This document shows positions 25,404 to 34,507 of a stretch of 64,000 bases of DNA, one piece after another. Positions within the stretch are counted from its first letter, which is position 1. The number at the start of each line of letters is the position of its first letter. The position numbers and the translations under genes are program-made. Origin of the DNA: an uncultured bacterium (GTDB lineage: Bacteria > Krumholzibacteriota > Krumholzibacteriia > LZORAL124-64-63); assembly GCA_937864225.1 (NCBI GenBank), contig CALMJK010000003.1, forward strand, positions 1-64,000. Reading direction: 5' to 3'. The notes beneath the pieces were generated by a model. The model was not told where the DNA came from, did no database searches, and saw only the letters and a list, made by a program, of their open reading frames with translations.

Positions 25404-27008
25404 ATGGTCACGCGCATCCGCAGCGGCGCGGTGGATGGGATCGATGGCTTCGGGGTCACGGTGGAGGTGGATGCGGGCCGGGGGTTGCCGTCCTTCCAGA
25501 TCGTCGGTTTGCCGACGGCGACGGTGCGCGAAAGTCGAGAGCGTGTGTTGGCCGCGCTGCGCAACAGCGGGCTGGGAGCGCCGGCCGGGCGCGTGACGGT
25601 GAACTTGGCGCCCGCCGACGTGCGCAAGGAGGGAGCGGCCTTCGACCTGGCCATCGCGCTCGGGGTCGCGGCGGCGCAAGCTGGGGCGGGGCCGCGGGAG
25701 CGCGACGGCGCGGTCTATCTGGGAGAATTGTCGCTGGGTGGGGCGCTGCGCCCGGTGCGGGGGCTGCTCGCCATCGTGCTCGCGGCGGCCCGCCGCGGGG
25801 AGCGACGCTTTGTTGTGCCCGCCGCGCAGGCCTGGGAGGCGCGACTGGTCGCGGGCACGCAGGTCGTGGGGGCCGCGACCCTGACCGAGGTTTTCGCTTG
25901 GTGGCGCGACGGCGTCATTCCCCCGGACCAGCAGTATGGCGCCAGGAACTCGGCCCGCGAGAGCGAGAGGGCGCGGCTTGTCGAGGGTGGCAAGACCGGC
26001 GAAGCCCGCGCATTTCTCGGACTGGCGGGCCAGGACGACGCGCGTCGGGCCGCCGTGATCGTAGCCGCGGGCGTCCACAATCTGTTGTTGGTCGGACCGC
26101 CAGGGAGTGGCAAGACCCGGCTTGCCAGGGCCTTGCGCGGCTTGTTGCCGGATCTCGACGCGCAAGAGGCGCTTGAGGTCACGCGCATTCACAGCGCGGC
26201 AGGAACGCTGCGCGGGAATCGGCTGCTCAGACGGAGGCCGCTGCGGGCGCCGCACCACACCGTCACGCGGGCCGGCCTGATTGGTGGCGGATCTGGCCTG
26301 CGTCCTGGCGAGGTGACACTCGCCCACCTGGGAGTGCTGTTTCTCGACGAGCTGTCGGAGTTCGCTCCCGCCGTTCTCGACGCGCTGCGGGAACCGCTGG
26401 AGGAAGGGCACGTCGCTGTCGCCAGAGGACCGGGCGCGAGGCGATTCCCCGCGCGTTTCCAACTGGTGGCGGCGACGAATCCCTGCCGCTGCGGTTGGCT
26501 GGGCAGCAGCAAGCACGTCTGCACGTGCTCTCCGGAACAGATCGCGCGTCACCGGACCCGCTGGTCAGGACCGCTGTTGGATCGGATCGATCTCTTTGTC
26601 GAAATGGGGGAGCCGGCGGTCGGTCTGTTCGCCGGCGGAGAACCGCCCGCGCATGGCCGCACCGAAGGAGAGAACGGGGCCAACTGGCTGGAACTGCGGG
26701 ACAGCGTGGCGCGGGCGCGCCAGTTGTTGGCCGCCAGGCTTCCCCCTAACGCCGACCGGATCCTGACGCCGCGGGCCTTTGTCGCGGCGGCGGGGCTGAG
26801 CGCGTCGGCGAGTGAGTATCTGGAGGAGGCCCGAGTGCGGCTCGCTCTCTCCGTGCGCGGTGCGCTGCGCGGCGCGCGCGTGGCGACGACGATCGCTGCG
26901 CTGGAAAACCGGACTGTGACCGAGCGCGCGGATGTGGCCCAGGCCCTGCGCTACCGCCGGGAGGCCTTGCCCGGCTGGGGACGCGCGGAGACGCCCCTGT
27001 CGATCTAG
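25404..27008 (+). CDS. comM: YifB/ComM-family Mg-chelatase-like AAA+ ATPase
   Basis: A 534-aa AAA+ ATPase of the ComM (YifB) family, a helicase-like factor that promotes branch migration during natural transformation in Vibrio and Haemophilus. The N-terminal ChlI domain begins DGFGVTVEVDAGRGLPSFQI. Walker A is GPPGSGKT and Walker B is VLFLDELSEF. The Mg-chelatase segment has LRAPHHTVTRAGLIGG, ATNPCRCGWLG with a second CTC pair (possible zinc site), and the C-terminal lid domain ends in a run of helices. The length matches the family (about 500-510) with modest extension. The start at 25404 opens MVTRIRSGAVDG, which aligns with family N termini. No other competence gene is nearby. Confidence 0.93.
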   Translation: MVTRIRSGAVDGIDGFGVTVEVDAGRGLPSFQIVGLPTATVRESRERVLAALRNSGLGAPAGRVTVNLAPADVRKEGAAFDLAIALGVAAAQAGAGPRERDGAVYLGELSLGGALRPVRGLLAIVLAAARRGERRFVVPAAQAWEARLVAGTQVVGAATLTEVFAWWRDGVIPPDQQYGARNSARESERARLVEGGKTGEARAFLGLAGQDDARRAAVIVAAGVHNLLLVGPPGSGKTRLARALRGLLPDLDAQEALEVTRIHSAAGTLRGNRLLRRRPLRAPHHTVTRAGLIGGGSGLRPGEVTLAHLGVLFLDELSEFAPAVLDALREPLEEGHVAVARGPGARRFPARFQLVAATNPCRCGWLGSSKHVCTCSPEQIARHRTRWSGPLLDRIDLFVEMGEPAVGLFAGGEPPAHGRTEGENGANWLELRDSVARARQLLAARLPPNADRILTPRAFVAAAGLSASASEYLEEARVRLALSVRGALRGARVATTIAALENRTVTERADVAQALRYRREALPGWGRAETPLSI

Positions 27009-27011
27009 GTC

Positions 27012-27923
27012 CTAGAAGGAGGCCGTGAAGCCGAAGGCCCAGCTGAGCGAAGAGACGTCTTGTTCCCCGAACTCCTCGACCGACTTCGGCGGACCGATCT
27101 CTGGCAGGGCGAGGACCGGAATCAGCAGCGTTCCCTCGTTCAAGGAGAGGAAATTCTCCGCCGGATCGAACTTGACCGTGGAGCGGCTGTACAGGATCTC
27201 CATGCGCACGCTGATCAGATTGTCGGCGATGAATCTGATGCCGCCTCCGCCCGTCAACGTCGTGCTCAACGCGCCCTCATCGGTGTAATTGGAATTGATG
27301 CTGAACAAGGTCCGGCTGAGCCCGCCCAACAGAAACGGGTGCCATCTCGATGGCATCCCTTCCCCATGGTCCAGGGGGTAATAAAGCAGCCGAGCGCCCC
27401 CGTTGAGCGTGATGAACGAGCGCTGTTCCATGTCGAATTCTTCCAGCGGGATGTTGTATTCGCGCTGGTCTGCGGTGCCCTCATTTGCGATCCGCACGGT
27501 TTGTGAAATCTTCGTCGAATATTCACTCACGGAAAAGCCGCCCAACCCCTCGATCGCGAGCCAGGGTTTCAAGACGTAGCCAATGCGCAAAATCGGATTG
27601 AAAGCCTGTTCGCCGACGAGTTCCACGTCGCCATAGTACGTGTATTCGTCGCTACGCTTGTAGATCAGCCGCTCGGGATGCGAAATCAGGGTCGCGCCAA
27701 GATCGACGTAGCCGAGGGTCAGGGAACATTCCAGTTGGCCGGGGCTCAGTCGTGGGACGTACCTCGTCTTCTCCTTCTGCACCTCTTGGCTCGCCGTGGT
27801 GTCGGCAATGGCCTTGCGTTTGAGGTTGAAGGTTCTTTCCGCAGAAGTCTGCGCCTGGGCGGTCACGCCCAAGCCGGTCAGGGCCACCAGACCGAGAGTC
27901 AGCAGTGTCGATCGGCAGGACAT
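27012..27923 (-). CDS. outer-membrane β-barrel protein, about 30 kDa
   Basis: A 303-aa exported protein with signal peptide ending VTAQAQ. After a charged linker it shows regularly spaced amphipathic strands with periplasmic turns (ECSLTLGYVDLGATL, ILRIGYVLKPWLAIEGLGGF, GIRFIADNLISVRMEILYSR) and ends SWAFGFTASF with C-terminal Phe. This resembles the 8-stranded OmpA/OmpW-type barrels often annotated 'outer membrane beta-barrel protein'. There is no OmpA peptidoglycan-binding domain. It ends 3 bp from comM in convergent orientation and is divergent from the FG-GAP gene. The function is not inferable. Confidence 0.8.
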   Translation of the reverse strand: MSCRSTLLTLGLVALTGLGVTAQAQTSAERTFNLKRKAIADTTASQEVQKEKTRYVPRLSPGQLECSLTLGYVDLGATLISHPERLIYKRSDEYTYYGDVELVGEQAFNPILRIGYVLKPWLAIEGLGGFSVSEYSTKISQTVRIANEGTADQREYNIPLEEFDMEQRSFITLNGGARLLYYPLDHGEGMPSRWHPFLLGGLSRTLFSINSNYTDEGALSTTLTGGGGIRFIADNLISVRMEILYSRSTVKFDPAENFLSLNEGTLLIPVLALPEIGPPKSVEEFGEQDVSSLSWAFGFTASF

Positions 27924-28077
27924 GCGAGGGCTCCCGTCAAGCTGCGTCGCGTCGCGGCCTGCAGCCGCCGCCGCGCCGGGCGGCGTCCACGGTGCGTACG
28001 CTCGATGGGGGTGACCGAAATGCCGCCTCCCTGTGGAGCCTGGGAGGCCTATTCTGTTCCCTAAATGTCAGGGCTTG

Positions 28078-28096
28078 GCGGTTCGGTGTCAACCGC
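28078..28096. promoter_or_regulatory. inverted repeat in divergent promoter region
   Basis: GCGGTT (28078-28083), 7 bp, AACCGC (28091-28096) lies between the divergent barrel and FG-GAP genes, just upstream of the promoter proposed at 28108-28137. It might be an operator; short GC-rich repeats also occur by chance here. Confidence 0.25.
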
Positions 28097-28107
28097 AAAG
28101 GCGCCTG

Positions 28108-28137
28108 TTGCGGTGGGTGCGTCTTGTTCCCTATATT
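28108..28137 (+). promoter_or_regulatory. candidate promoter of FG-GAP gene
   Basis: TTGCGG (28108-28113), an 18-bp spacer and TATATT (28132-28137) lie about 37 bp before the ATG at 28174. The -10 matches five of six positions. Confidence 0.45.
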
Positions 28138-28173
28138 CGGGTCGGACTGAATCCCGACACGGAAAGGTTCGCC

Positions 28174-30912
28174 ATGCGGCTCGTTCAGGGCGCCGCGCTC
28201 GCGGGCGCGCTGGTTTCCGTCGTGTCAGCTGCCGTCCCCTTGTATTTCCCCGGCCAAATTTCCGTCGCCGTGCCCGCGCCGACGGGGACCGTCGTCGGCC
28301 TCGATGTCACCGGCGACGGGCGCGTGGATCTGATCGCTGGTCTCGACGACGGGCGCCTTGCCATCATGGAGAACACCGGCGAGGGGCGGTTCTCTCTCCG
28401 GGAGACCTTCGAGGACTTCGGCGGGGGCCAGGTCGTCAAGGTGACAGCGGTCGAGCTGAATGCCGGTGGCTTGCCCGAAGTCGTGCTGCTCACGCGCAAC
28501 CCGGACCAGGTGGTGGTGCTGGAACAAACCCGGTCGACGCCGCTGCTGGCCCTGACTGCGGTCGTGCATTTGGACGAGGACCCGCAGGCCGTGGCCCTTG
28601 GCCTGTATGGGCAAGATGGAGGCGTGCTGCTGGCCGTCGCGTTGCCGGGCTTCGACCGTTGGGTGCTCGTCGGCGAGCGGGACGGTGTCTGGTCGGTGCT
28701 CCAGGACGTGCTGGCCGGAGACAGGCCAGTTTCGATCGCGGTCGTCGATCTGGACGAGGACGGGTCGCCCGAGGTCCTGACCGCGGACAACGGTGTGCTC
28801 GCGCCGGGTTTGTCGATTTACGCACGGGACGACCAATCCATCTGGTCGCGCGTGGGTGGCCTGGCCCTGGACGGCGCGCCGTCAGCGTTCTTCCCGTTCA
28901 CTGACTCCGAGACGGGCGCCGTGACGATCTACGTCGCCTACGAGGATCGTGCCCGCATCGATTGGTTCGGGAGCGACGGCGGGAACTTGGTCCTGCGGGG
29001 GAGCATGCCGTCGACCCTGCCCGCGGGAGGTCTGCACGTCGCTCGCTTCGCCACGGGCGAGACAGGTCTCTGGGCTTGGAACGCGGAGCGCGGGCTGATC
29101 GATTACTTCCGCGATGCCGGTGCCGGCTGGGCGCACCAGGAGTTCTACTACGCCGGCGGCAGGGTGGTGGACGGACGGCTGGCGGATGTCAATCAGGACT
29201 CGTGGCCCGACTTGATGATCGCCAACGGCGTCTCGGCGACGGTCGGCTTGTTGTTCGGCAACAATCTGCTCGATTTCCGCGCCTATTTGGCGACGCCCTT
29301 ACCGGGCCAACCCACGGCGGCGCTCCTGCTGGACGAGGACCGCGACGGCCACCTGGACTATCTGGTCAGTTCCTATGGCAGTTCCTCCCTGGAATTCCTG
29401 CGCGGCGATGGCCGGGGACACTTAATAAGCGATGCGTCGTCGTTGCCGATGCCGGCCCCCCCCCTGGGTTTGGAGGTTTTTCACGCGGATGCCGATACGC
29501 TGATCGACCTGGTCGTGGCCTTGCCGGCGGTGGACCGCGCGGTGGTGATGCGCCGCTTGCCCGAGGGCGGCTATGAGGAGGTCGCGAGCGTGGCGGCCGG
29601 GAATTTTCCGGTCAAGCCGGTCGCTGGCGATCTGGACGCTGACGGCGTGCAGGACTTGGTGATCCTGAACCTGCTGTCGTCCAGCATGACGCTTGCCTAC
29701 GGAGCAGGGGACGGCACGTTTCCTGACGTCAGGACGCTGTCGCCATGTTCGCGGTTGGAAGATCTGCTATTGATGGAACTGAACGCCGACGGACTGCCCG
29801 AGATCGTCGCCACCAACGGTGTCGATCTGCTGTGCGTGCTGCGCAATCAGGGCGGCAGGAATTTCGCCTCGCCGGACTTCATCATGATTTCCGGTCAGCC
29901 CAGCAATCTCGCCGCCGGCGACCTGGACGGCGATCTGGACAGCGATCTGGTGATTTGCCAGCGCGGCCTCGACGCGGTCGGCCTGCTGGAGAACAACGGC
30001 ACTGGCTTCCTAAGGCCACGGCTGTTGGACTGGGCCGTGGGAGGGATACCGGGTGACGCGACGATCGCGGACTTGAATCTCGACGGCCGCCGCGACCTGG
30101 CGGTCGCGCTGGTGGACCGCCAGGAAGTCGCCGTGCTGATCAATCTCGGCGCTTTCAATTTGACGCCGCCGCTGCGCTGGGTGTCGGCGCTCACCCCCGG
30201 CGCGCTGGCCGCGGGCGATCTGAACGGCGACGACGTCCCGGACATCGCTCTGCTCGATCAGACGCTCGACCTGGCGCTCACGATGCTGAACGTCGAACCC
30301 AATCCGGTGCCGATCGCGCCGGCGCCGCTGGCGGTCGACTGCGACGACGGTGTGCTGTCGGCGCGGATCGCGCTGACGGGCGCGACGTCGTGGACACTGG
30401 AGGGGGAGACAGCGGCGGGATGGACCTCCCTGGCGGCGGACGGAGTCGCCCGCCATGGCGAGTTGGCGCGAGCACCGGACGGCTGGCTGTTGCGCCTGAG
30501 CGCGGCGGACGCCGACGCGGCCGGGCTGGAAACCTCGGCGGGAGCATGGCTGAGGCTGACGACGCTGCCGGGGGGCGCGACGGCCCTGGCGCGAGCGCCA
30601 GCCGGTTGCCCGCGCTGCCCGGCCCTGGGCGAGCCCGGGGCGGTGGTGATGATGGCGCCGAGCCCCAACCCCTTCAATCCCGCGGTCGAGTGCCGTTTCC
30701 GCCTGGAGCGTCCCGGCCTGGTGAGCGCCGCCGTCGTCGACATGGGCGGGCGAGTCGTGGCCGACCTCGGCGCGCGCTGGTGCGCCGCGGGCGAACACGC
30801 GCTCGCCTGGGAGGGGCGGACAGAGTCCGGACCAGCGGCGTCGGGAACGTATCTGCTCAGGGTCACGGTGGAAGGCCGCACCGTCGCGCGCAAGATCACG
30901 CTCGTCCAGTGA
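28174..30912 (+). CDS. FG-GAP/VCBS repeat surface protein with C-terminal sorting domain
   Basis: A 912-aa exported β-propeller-type protein. Signal peptide 1-23 (MRLVQGAALAGALVSVVSA). The body repeats an FG-GAP/VCBS motif with calcium-type loops: VTGDGRVDLIAGLDDG, LDEDGSPEVLTADNG, VNQDSWPDLMIANG, LDADGVQDLVILN, LDGDLDSDLVICQ, LNGDDVPDIALLD and others, around ten copies at 45-60-residue spacing. The C terminus (from about residue 825) is a FlgD-Ig-like sorting domain: PNPFNPAVECRFRLE, a GEHALAWEGR segment, ASGTYLLRV and a final KITLVQ. It is probably anchored on or secreted to the cell surface. I chose the ATG at 28174 after GGAAAGG; the open frame continues upstream without a signal peptide. 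Monocistronic. Confidence 0.88.
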   Translation: MRLVQGAALAGALVSVVSAAVPLYFPGQISVAVPAPTGTVVGLDVTGDGRVDLIAGLDDGRLAIMENTGEGRFSLRETFEDFGGGQVVKVTAVELNAGGLPEVVLLTRNPDQVVVLEQTRSTPLLALTAVVHLDEDPQAVALGLYGQDGGVLLAVALPGFDRWVLVGERDGVWSVLQDVLAGDRPVSIAVVDLDEDGSPEVLTADNGVLAPGLSIYARDDQSIWSRVGGLALDGAPSAFFPFTDSETGAVTIYVAYEDRARIDWFGSDGGNLVLRGSMPSTLPAGGLHVARFATGETGLWAWNAERGLIDYFRDAGAGWAHQEFYYAGGRVVDGRLADVNQDSWPDLMIANGVSATVGLLFGNNLLDFRAYLATPLPGQPTAALLLDEDRDGHLDYLVSSYGSSSLEFLRGDGRGHLISDASSLPMPAPPLGLEVFHADADTLIDLVVALPAVDRAVVMRRLPEGGYEEVASVAAGNFPVKPVAGDLDADGVQDLVILNLLSSSMTLAYGAGDGTFPDVRTLSPCSRLEDLLLMELNADGLPEIVATNGVDLLCVLRNQGGRNFASPDFIMISGQPSNLAAGDLDGDLDSDLVICQRGLDAVGLLENNGTGFLRPRLLDWAVGGIPGDATIADLNLDGRRDLAVALVDRQEVAVLINLGAFNLTPPLRWVSALTPGALAAGDLNGDDVPDIALLDQTLDLALTMLNVEPNPVPIAPAPLAVDCDDGVLSARIALTGATSWTLEGETAAGWTSLAADGVARHGELARAPDGWLLRLSAADADAAGLETSAGAWLRLTTLPGGATALARAPAGCPRCPALGEPGAVVMMAPSPNPFNPAVECRFRLERPGLVSAAVVDMGGRVVADLGARWCAAGEHALAWEGRTESGPAASGTYLLRVTVEGRTVARKITLVQ

Positions 30913-30927
30913 GCGGGCACATCACCT

Positions 30928-31986
30928 TCAGCCGGAGGGACGGACGAATGGTCCGTTGGCTGAGGTGGCGGCGGCAGGATCGTCGGGAGGAGCGAAGCCC
31001 GCCGGCCCGAGCGTGCGCACTTCCTCCGCGAGCCGCACGCCAAAGCGGCGCCGCACCGCGTCTCGCATGAGTTCGACGAGCGCGCGCACGTCCGCGCTCG
31101 TGGCCCGGCCCAGATTCACCACGATGTTGGCGTGCAGGGGGAAGACGCCGGCGTCGCCCACTCGCAGCGACTTCGCTCCCGCCTCGTCCAGCAGCTCGCC
31201 GGCGGCGCGGCGGCGGCCGCCCGGCGCGGCGGAGGGAAGGTTCTTGAACCAGCTGCCGGCACACGGCTCGAGCACGGGATGTCTGCGCCGGCGCTCGGCC
31301 AGGCGCTCGGCGCGCTCGCGCCGGGCTGCCGCGACGTCCGCGCGCGGGAGCCGCAAGCGGACGGCGAGCAGGAGATCGGCGCTGGTTTGGAGCTCGGATC
31401 GGCGGTAGCCGAAGCCGCATGCCTCGGGGCCGACGGTTTCCAGGCGACCGTCGGCGCGCAGGAGCGTGGCGGCCACGAGAAATTCGCCGATCTCATGGCC
31501 GAAGCAGCCCGCGTTGCCGACGACGGCCCCGCCGATCGTGCCCGGAATGCCGGAAGCGAACGCCAGGCCGGTCAGGCCGCGGTCAAGCGTGCGCGCCACC
31601 ACGGCGTCGAGAGCGAGGCCGGCGCCAGCCGTGACGATGTCGCCGTCCACGGCGAATTCGTCGATCTCGGGCCGCAGGATCAGGCCGGTGAAGCCGTTGT
31701 CCTGGGCGAAGACGTTGCTGCCGCCGCCGAGGATGGCCAGCGGGACGTCGCGGCAGCGGGCATAATCCAGGAACTGGATGGCATCGGCGGCTGTACGGAC
31801 GCGGCACACCCCCAGGGCGGGGCCGCCCACGCGCAGGGTCGTCAGATTTCGCAAAGGCACCTGTTGAGACACCGCGTCGGGTCGCGCGGCAGCCAACTCG
31901 CGCACATAAGCGGCGATGCGCTCCGGGTCGGCGCGCGCAATGGATGGCGTTTCGCGCGAAGAGCGGTCGGGATCATCGGGCGGCAT
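30928..31986 (-). CDS. murB: UDP-N-acetylenolpyruvoylglucosamine reductase
   Basis: MurB, 352 aa, an FAD enzyme that reduces enolpyruvyl-UDP-GlcNAc to UDP-MurNAc in peptidoglycan synthesis. The FAD-binding half has TTLRVGGPA and ILGGGSNVFA; SGIPGTIGGAVVGNAGCFG and the YRRSEL motif follow. The proton-donor Ser is in AGSWFKNLP and the catalytic Glu in AEEVRTLG near the C terminus. It is the type II (short, Bacillus-like) form, with extra tails at both ends; the last 20 residues are Pro/Ala-rich. It is not in a mur cluster here and is divergent from the TonB-like operon. The start at 31986 lacks a clear ribosome site, so an internal start is possible. Confidence 0.94.
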   Translation of the reverse strand: MPPDDPDRSSRETPSIARADPERIAAYVRELAAARPDAVSQQVPLRNLTTLRVGGPALGVCRVRTAADAIQFLDYARCRDVPLAILGGGSNVFAQDNGFTGLILRPEIDEFAVDGDIVTAGAGLALDAVVARTLDRGLTGLAFASGIPGTIGGAVVGNAGCFGHEIGEFLVAATLLRADGRLETVGPEACGFGYRRSELQTSADLLLAVRLRLPRADVAAARRERAERLAERRRRHPVLEPCAGSWFKNLPSAAPGGRRRAAGELLDEAGAKSLRVGDAGVFPLHANIVVNLGRATSADVRALVELMRDAVRRRFGVRLAEEVRTLGPAGFAPPDDPAAATSANGPFVRPSG

Positions 31987-32030
31987 GGCGCCAGGATGGG
32001 CGCGGCGCCGCTGCCCGTCAAGTGAGCGCG

Positions 32031-32059
32031 TTGCCCAGATCGCCGCCGCGCCCTAGATT
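32031..32059 (+). promoter_or_regulatory. candidate promoter of TonB/ExbBD-like operon
   Basis: TTGCCC (32031-32036), a 17-bp spacer and TAGATT (32054-32059). It lies 68 bp before the first gene of the plus-strand run. Confidence 0.45.
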
Positions 32060-32126
32060 CGCGGGGGTCGCGACGCCAGAGGCCGGTCACCCGGGTCCAG
32101 CGGGAAGCAGGGAGTTTGTCGGCGCC

Positions 32127-33350
32127 ATGGACGGGCGAAGAGCGAATCTCAGAGCCCTGGGCCTTTCCGCGCTGGTTCACCTCGTGGCGCTGCTCGCCAC
32201 GTGGGACGCCGACTTCTTTCCTCCGCCCTCGGCAGCGGCCGCCCGGGCCGAGACGGAGGCGGGCATCGAACTCGTCTTGACTCCCGCGCTGGCTGCGCCG
32301 GCCCGTGACGAACTTCCCGCGCCGGAGCCTGGGCGCGATGAGCCGGACGCGTATCTCGACGTGCCGGAGCGCCTGCGCGCCGAGGAGCCGCCCAGCCGCG
32401 CGGACTTCCTGGCGCTCGTGGACAGCCGGGCCGCGGACCAACGCGAGGGGGGCGAAGATCGAGACCACGCGGCTGCACCGCTGGCGACAGCGGCGCCCCA
32501 ACTGGCCGTGCGCAGGGAGAATCCAGAGGTCGGAGGGGACATGGCGGTCCTGCCGGCGCCACCGGCGCGGGAGCAGAGCGTGAGCGGGCGGCCGGCCGCC
32601 AGGGAGTCTCGGACGCCGCCGCGCGGCGTCGAGGAGACTGCGGCGGGCGCCGGCTGGGCACTGCCGGCCGGGCGTTCCACCGTGCCCGCGACCAGCGGAT
32701 CGCCCGGCAGCGAGCCGGTGGCGCGCGAGGGGCTGGCATCAGGGCAGGAGTCCGCGAAGCAAGCGGACGATCTGCTCGAACGGGCGAAGGAACAGGCGAC
32801 CTGGCGCGCCCAGTTGGGGACGATCGATCCGCGGGACCTGTTGCGCGGCGACGAGGGCGCGGCACCGTCCCGCCAGGGCGAGGGGGATCCGGGCGACCGG
32901 ATGTTCGAATTCGACCAACTCGCCGCGGGTGACGTCGCCGGAAACGCGCTCTTGTTCGGGCCATATCGATTGAACACGTACGAGTGGAACTTCGCGCCAT
33001 GGATGCAGCGCTTCGGGCAAGATTTGCGACGAAACTGGCACGCGCCGTACGCCTATCGTCTTGGCGTGATCAGCGGCGCGACGGAGATGAAGGTCGTGAT
33101 CGAGCGCGACGGCCGGTTGGCCGCCGTCGAGATGCGCCGGCACGACGGTCATGAGTCGCTGCAGTTCGCCAGCGAGGCAGCGGTGAAGGGTTCCTCGCCG
33201 TTCGCGCCTCTGCCGGCCCATTTCCCGCAAGAGCGTCTTGAGATCATCCTGACCCTCGTCTATCCTGACTGGCCGGCCATTCTGCGCGAACAGGAGCGCC
33301 GGAGCCCGCCACAGCCCGAGGAAGCGTTGCCGCGTCGCGGCAGGCGCTGA
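32127..33350 (+). CDS. TonB-like energy transducer
   Basis: A 407-aa inner-membrane-anchored protein. A single N-terminal membrane segment (LRALGLSALVHLVALLATW, residues 8-26) is followed by a long Pro/Ala/Glu-rich periplasmic spacer (to about residue 260) and a C-terminal domain with TonB/TolA features: [35 protein letters not shown] and a final FASEAAVKGSSPFAPLP. TonB couples the proton-motive force of ExbB/ExbD to outer-membrane transporters, and the next two genes encode ExbB- and ExbD-like proteins, which supports the call. The spacer is longer and more acidic than in classic TonB. The ATG at 32127 has AGGGAG upstream at rather long spacing. No TonB-dependent receptor is in the window. 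Confidence 0.8.
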   Translation: MDGRRANLRALGLSALVHLVALLATWDADFFPPPSAAAARAETEAGIELVLTPALAAPARDELPAPEPGRDEPDAYLDVPERLRAEEPPSRADFLALVDSRAADQREGGEDRDHAAAPLATAAPQLAVRRENPEVGGDMAVLPAPPAREQSVSGRPAARESRTPPRGVEETAAGAGWALPAGRSTVPATSGSPGSEPVAREGLASGQESAKQADDLLERAKEQATWRAQLGTIDPRDLLRGDEGAAPSRQGEGDPGDRMFEFDQLAAGDVAGNALLFGPYRLNTYEWNFAPWMQRFGQDLRRNWHAPYAYRLGVISGATEMKVVIERDGRLAAVEMRRHDGHESLQFASEAAVKGSSPFAPLPAHFPQERLEIILTLVYPDWPAILREQERRSPPQPEEALPRRGRR

Positions 33351-33392
33351 GGCGCCGCGGCGCCAGCACCCGAACGCGAGGTGACCTGCCCG

Positions 33393-34043
33393 ATGTGGAA
33401 ATTGCTCAGTTCAGGCGGTCCAGTGATGATTCCCATCGGCGTCTGCTCGTTGGTCGGCCTGATGGTCCTGATAGAGCGGTCGCTCGCTTTGCGCAGGCGG
33501 CGCATCGTGCTGCCCGAGATCGTGGGGGTCGTCGAGACGCTCGACGCGGGGAATGATTTCGGCGTCGCGTACGCGATTCTGGAGCGTCACCCGGGCCCGT
33601 TCGCGAACGTCGTGCGCGCCGGCCTCGATCACTCGGGTGCCGAGTGGACCATCATTAGGGACGCTATGCAGGAGGCGGGGCGTCAGGAGGCGGTCGTGCT
33701 GACACGCAACCTGAACGTGATCGAGACCGTGGCGGCGGTGGCGCCTCTGCTCGGCTTGTTGGGCACGGTCACGGGCATGATTCGCCTGTTCAACGCCATG
33801 GCGGCGCGGGGTCTGGGCCAAGCACAGTACCTCTCCAGCGGCATTGCCGAGGCGATGATCACCACGGCCGCGGGCCTGATCATCGGCATCCCGGCCCTGG
33901 TCGCCCACAACTGGCTGCGAGGGCGGGCGGAGGCGATCATCCACGAGCTGGAGGCGTACGCGTCCAGGGTCCTGGACACCCTGCGCTCGCGCGGCCTGGC
34001 GCTTGGCGGCGCGCGGCAGGATCGCGCGGCGCGGACGGCCTGA
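33393..34043 (+). CDS. MotA/TolQ/ExbB proton-channel protein
   Basis: A 216-aa inner-membrane protein of the MotA/TolQ/ExbB family. Three membrane segments: PVMIPIGVCSLVGLMVLIE near the N terminus, and two after a cytoplasmic loop (TVAAVAPLLGLLGTVTGMIR and AMITTAAGLIIGIPALVAHN). The GLLGTVTGM motif and the Thr in the third helix are the family hallmarks for proton passage. The ATG at 33393 has GCGAGGTG 9 nt upstream; a GTG at 33381 is the alternative. It lies 4 bp before the ExbD-like gene and forms a unit with the TonB-like gene. Confidence 0.93.
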   Translation: MWKLLSSGGPVMIPIGVCSLVGLMVLIERSLALRRRRIVLPEIVGVVETLDAGNDFGVAYAILERHPGPFANVVRAGLDHSGAEWTIIRDAMQEAGRQEAVVLTRNLNVIETVAAVAPLLGLLGTVTGMIRLFNAMAARGLGQAQYLSSGIAEAMITTAAGLIIGIPALVAHNWLRGRAEAIIHELEAYASRVLDTLRSRGLALGGARQDRAARTA

Positions 34044-34046
34044 GCC

Positions 34047-34469
34047 ATGGAATTCCTGGAGCGTCGACGCGGCAACCAGGCTTACATCAACATCACGTCC
34101 TTGATAGACGTGATGTTTCTGCTGCTGATCTTCCTGGTTGTGAGCACGACCTTCAAGGAGCAGGCCGCGATCAACCTGACGCTGCCGCGCTCGAGCTCGG
34201 CCGAATCGGTGACGACGGGCCCCGCCGTTCTCGTCTTGACCTCGCAGGGGCGGACGTTTTTGAACGATCGCCCGTTGCCCGAGGCGCAGTTGGGCCAGGA
34301 ACTGCGACAACTGCGGGCCGCCGGCGGCGAGGATCGGATCGTGCTGCGGGCGGACACGCACAGTCAGCACGGGGACGTGGTGCGACTGATCGACATGGTC
34401 AGGGAGAGCGGGTTCACTCGCGTCAGCCTTTTGGCCAGGCGCGAGGAGGGTGACGAGATCGATCGCTGA
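34047..34469 (+). CDS. ExbD/TolR-family protein
   Basis: A 140-aa protein with a short cytoplasmic N terminus, one membrane helix (SLIDVMFLLLIFLVVSTTF) containing the essential proton-carrying Asp (residue 21), and a periplasmic ExbD/TolR domain ending in VVRLIDMVRESGFTRVSLL. Together with the ExbB-like product it should form the proton-driven motor for the TonB-like protein. Length and layout are normal for the family. The ATG follows the ExbB-like stop by only 3 bp, so the two are translationally linked. Confidence 0.95.
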   Translation: MEFLERRRGNQAYINITSLIDVMFLLLIFLVVSTTFKEQAAINLTLPRSSSAESVTTGPAVLVLTSQGRTFLNDRPLPEAQLGQELRQLRAAGGEDRIVLRADTHSQHGDVVRLIDMVRESGFTRVSLLARREEGDEIDR

Positions 34470-34507
34470 TTTTTCGATCCATCCCTTCGGCGGAAGGCGG
34501 GAGCGAC

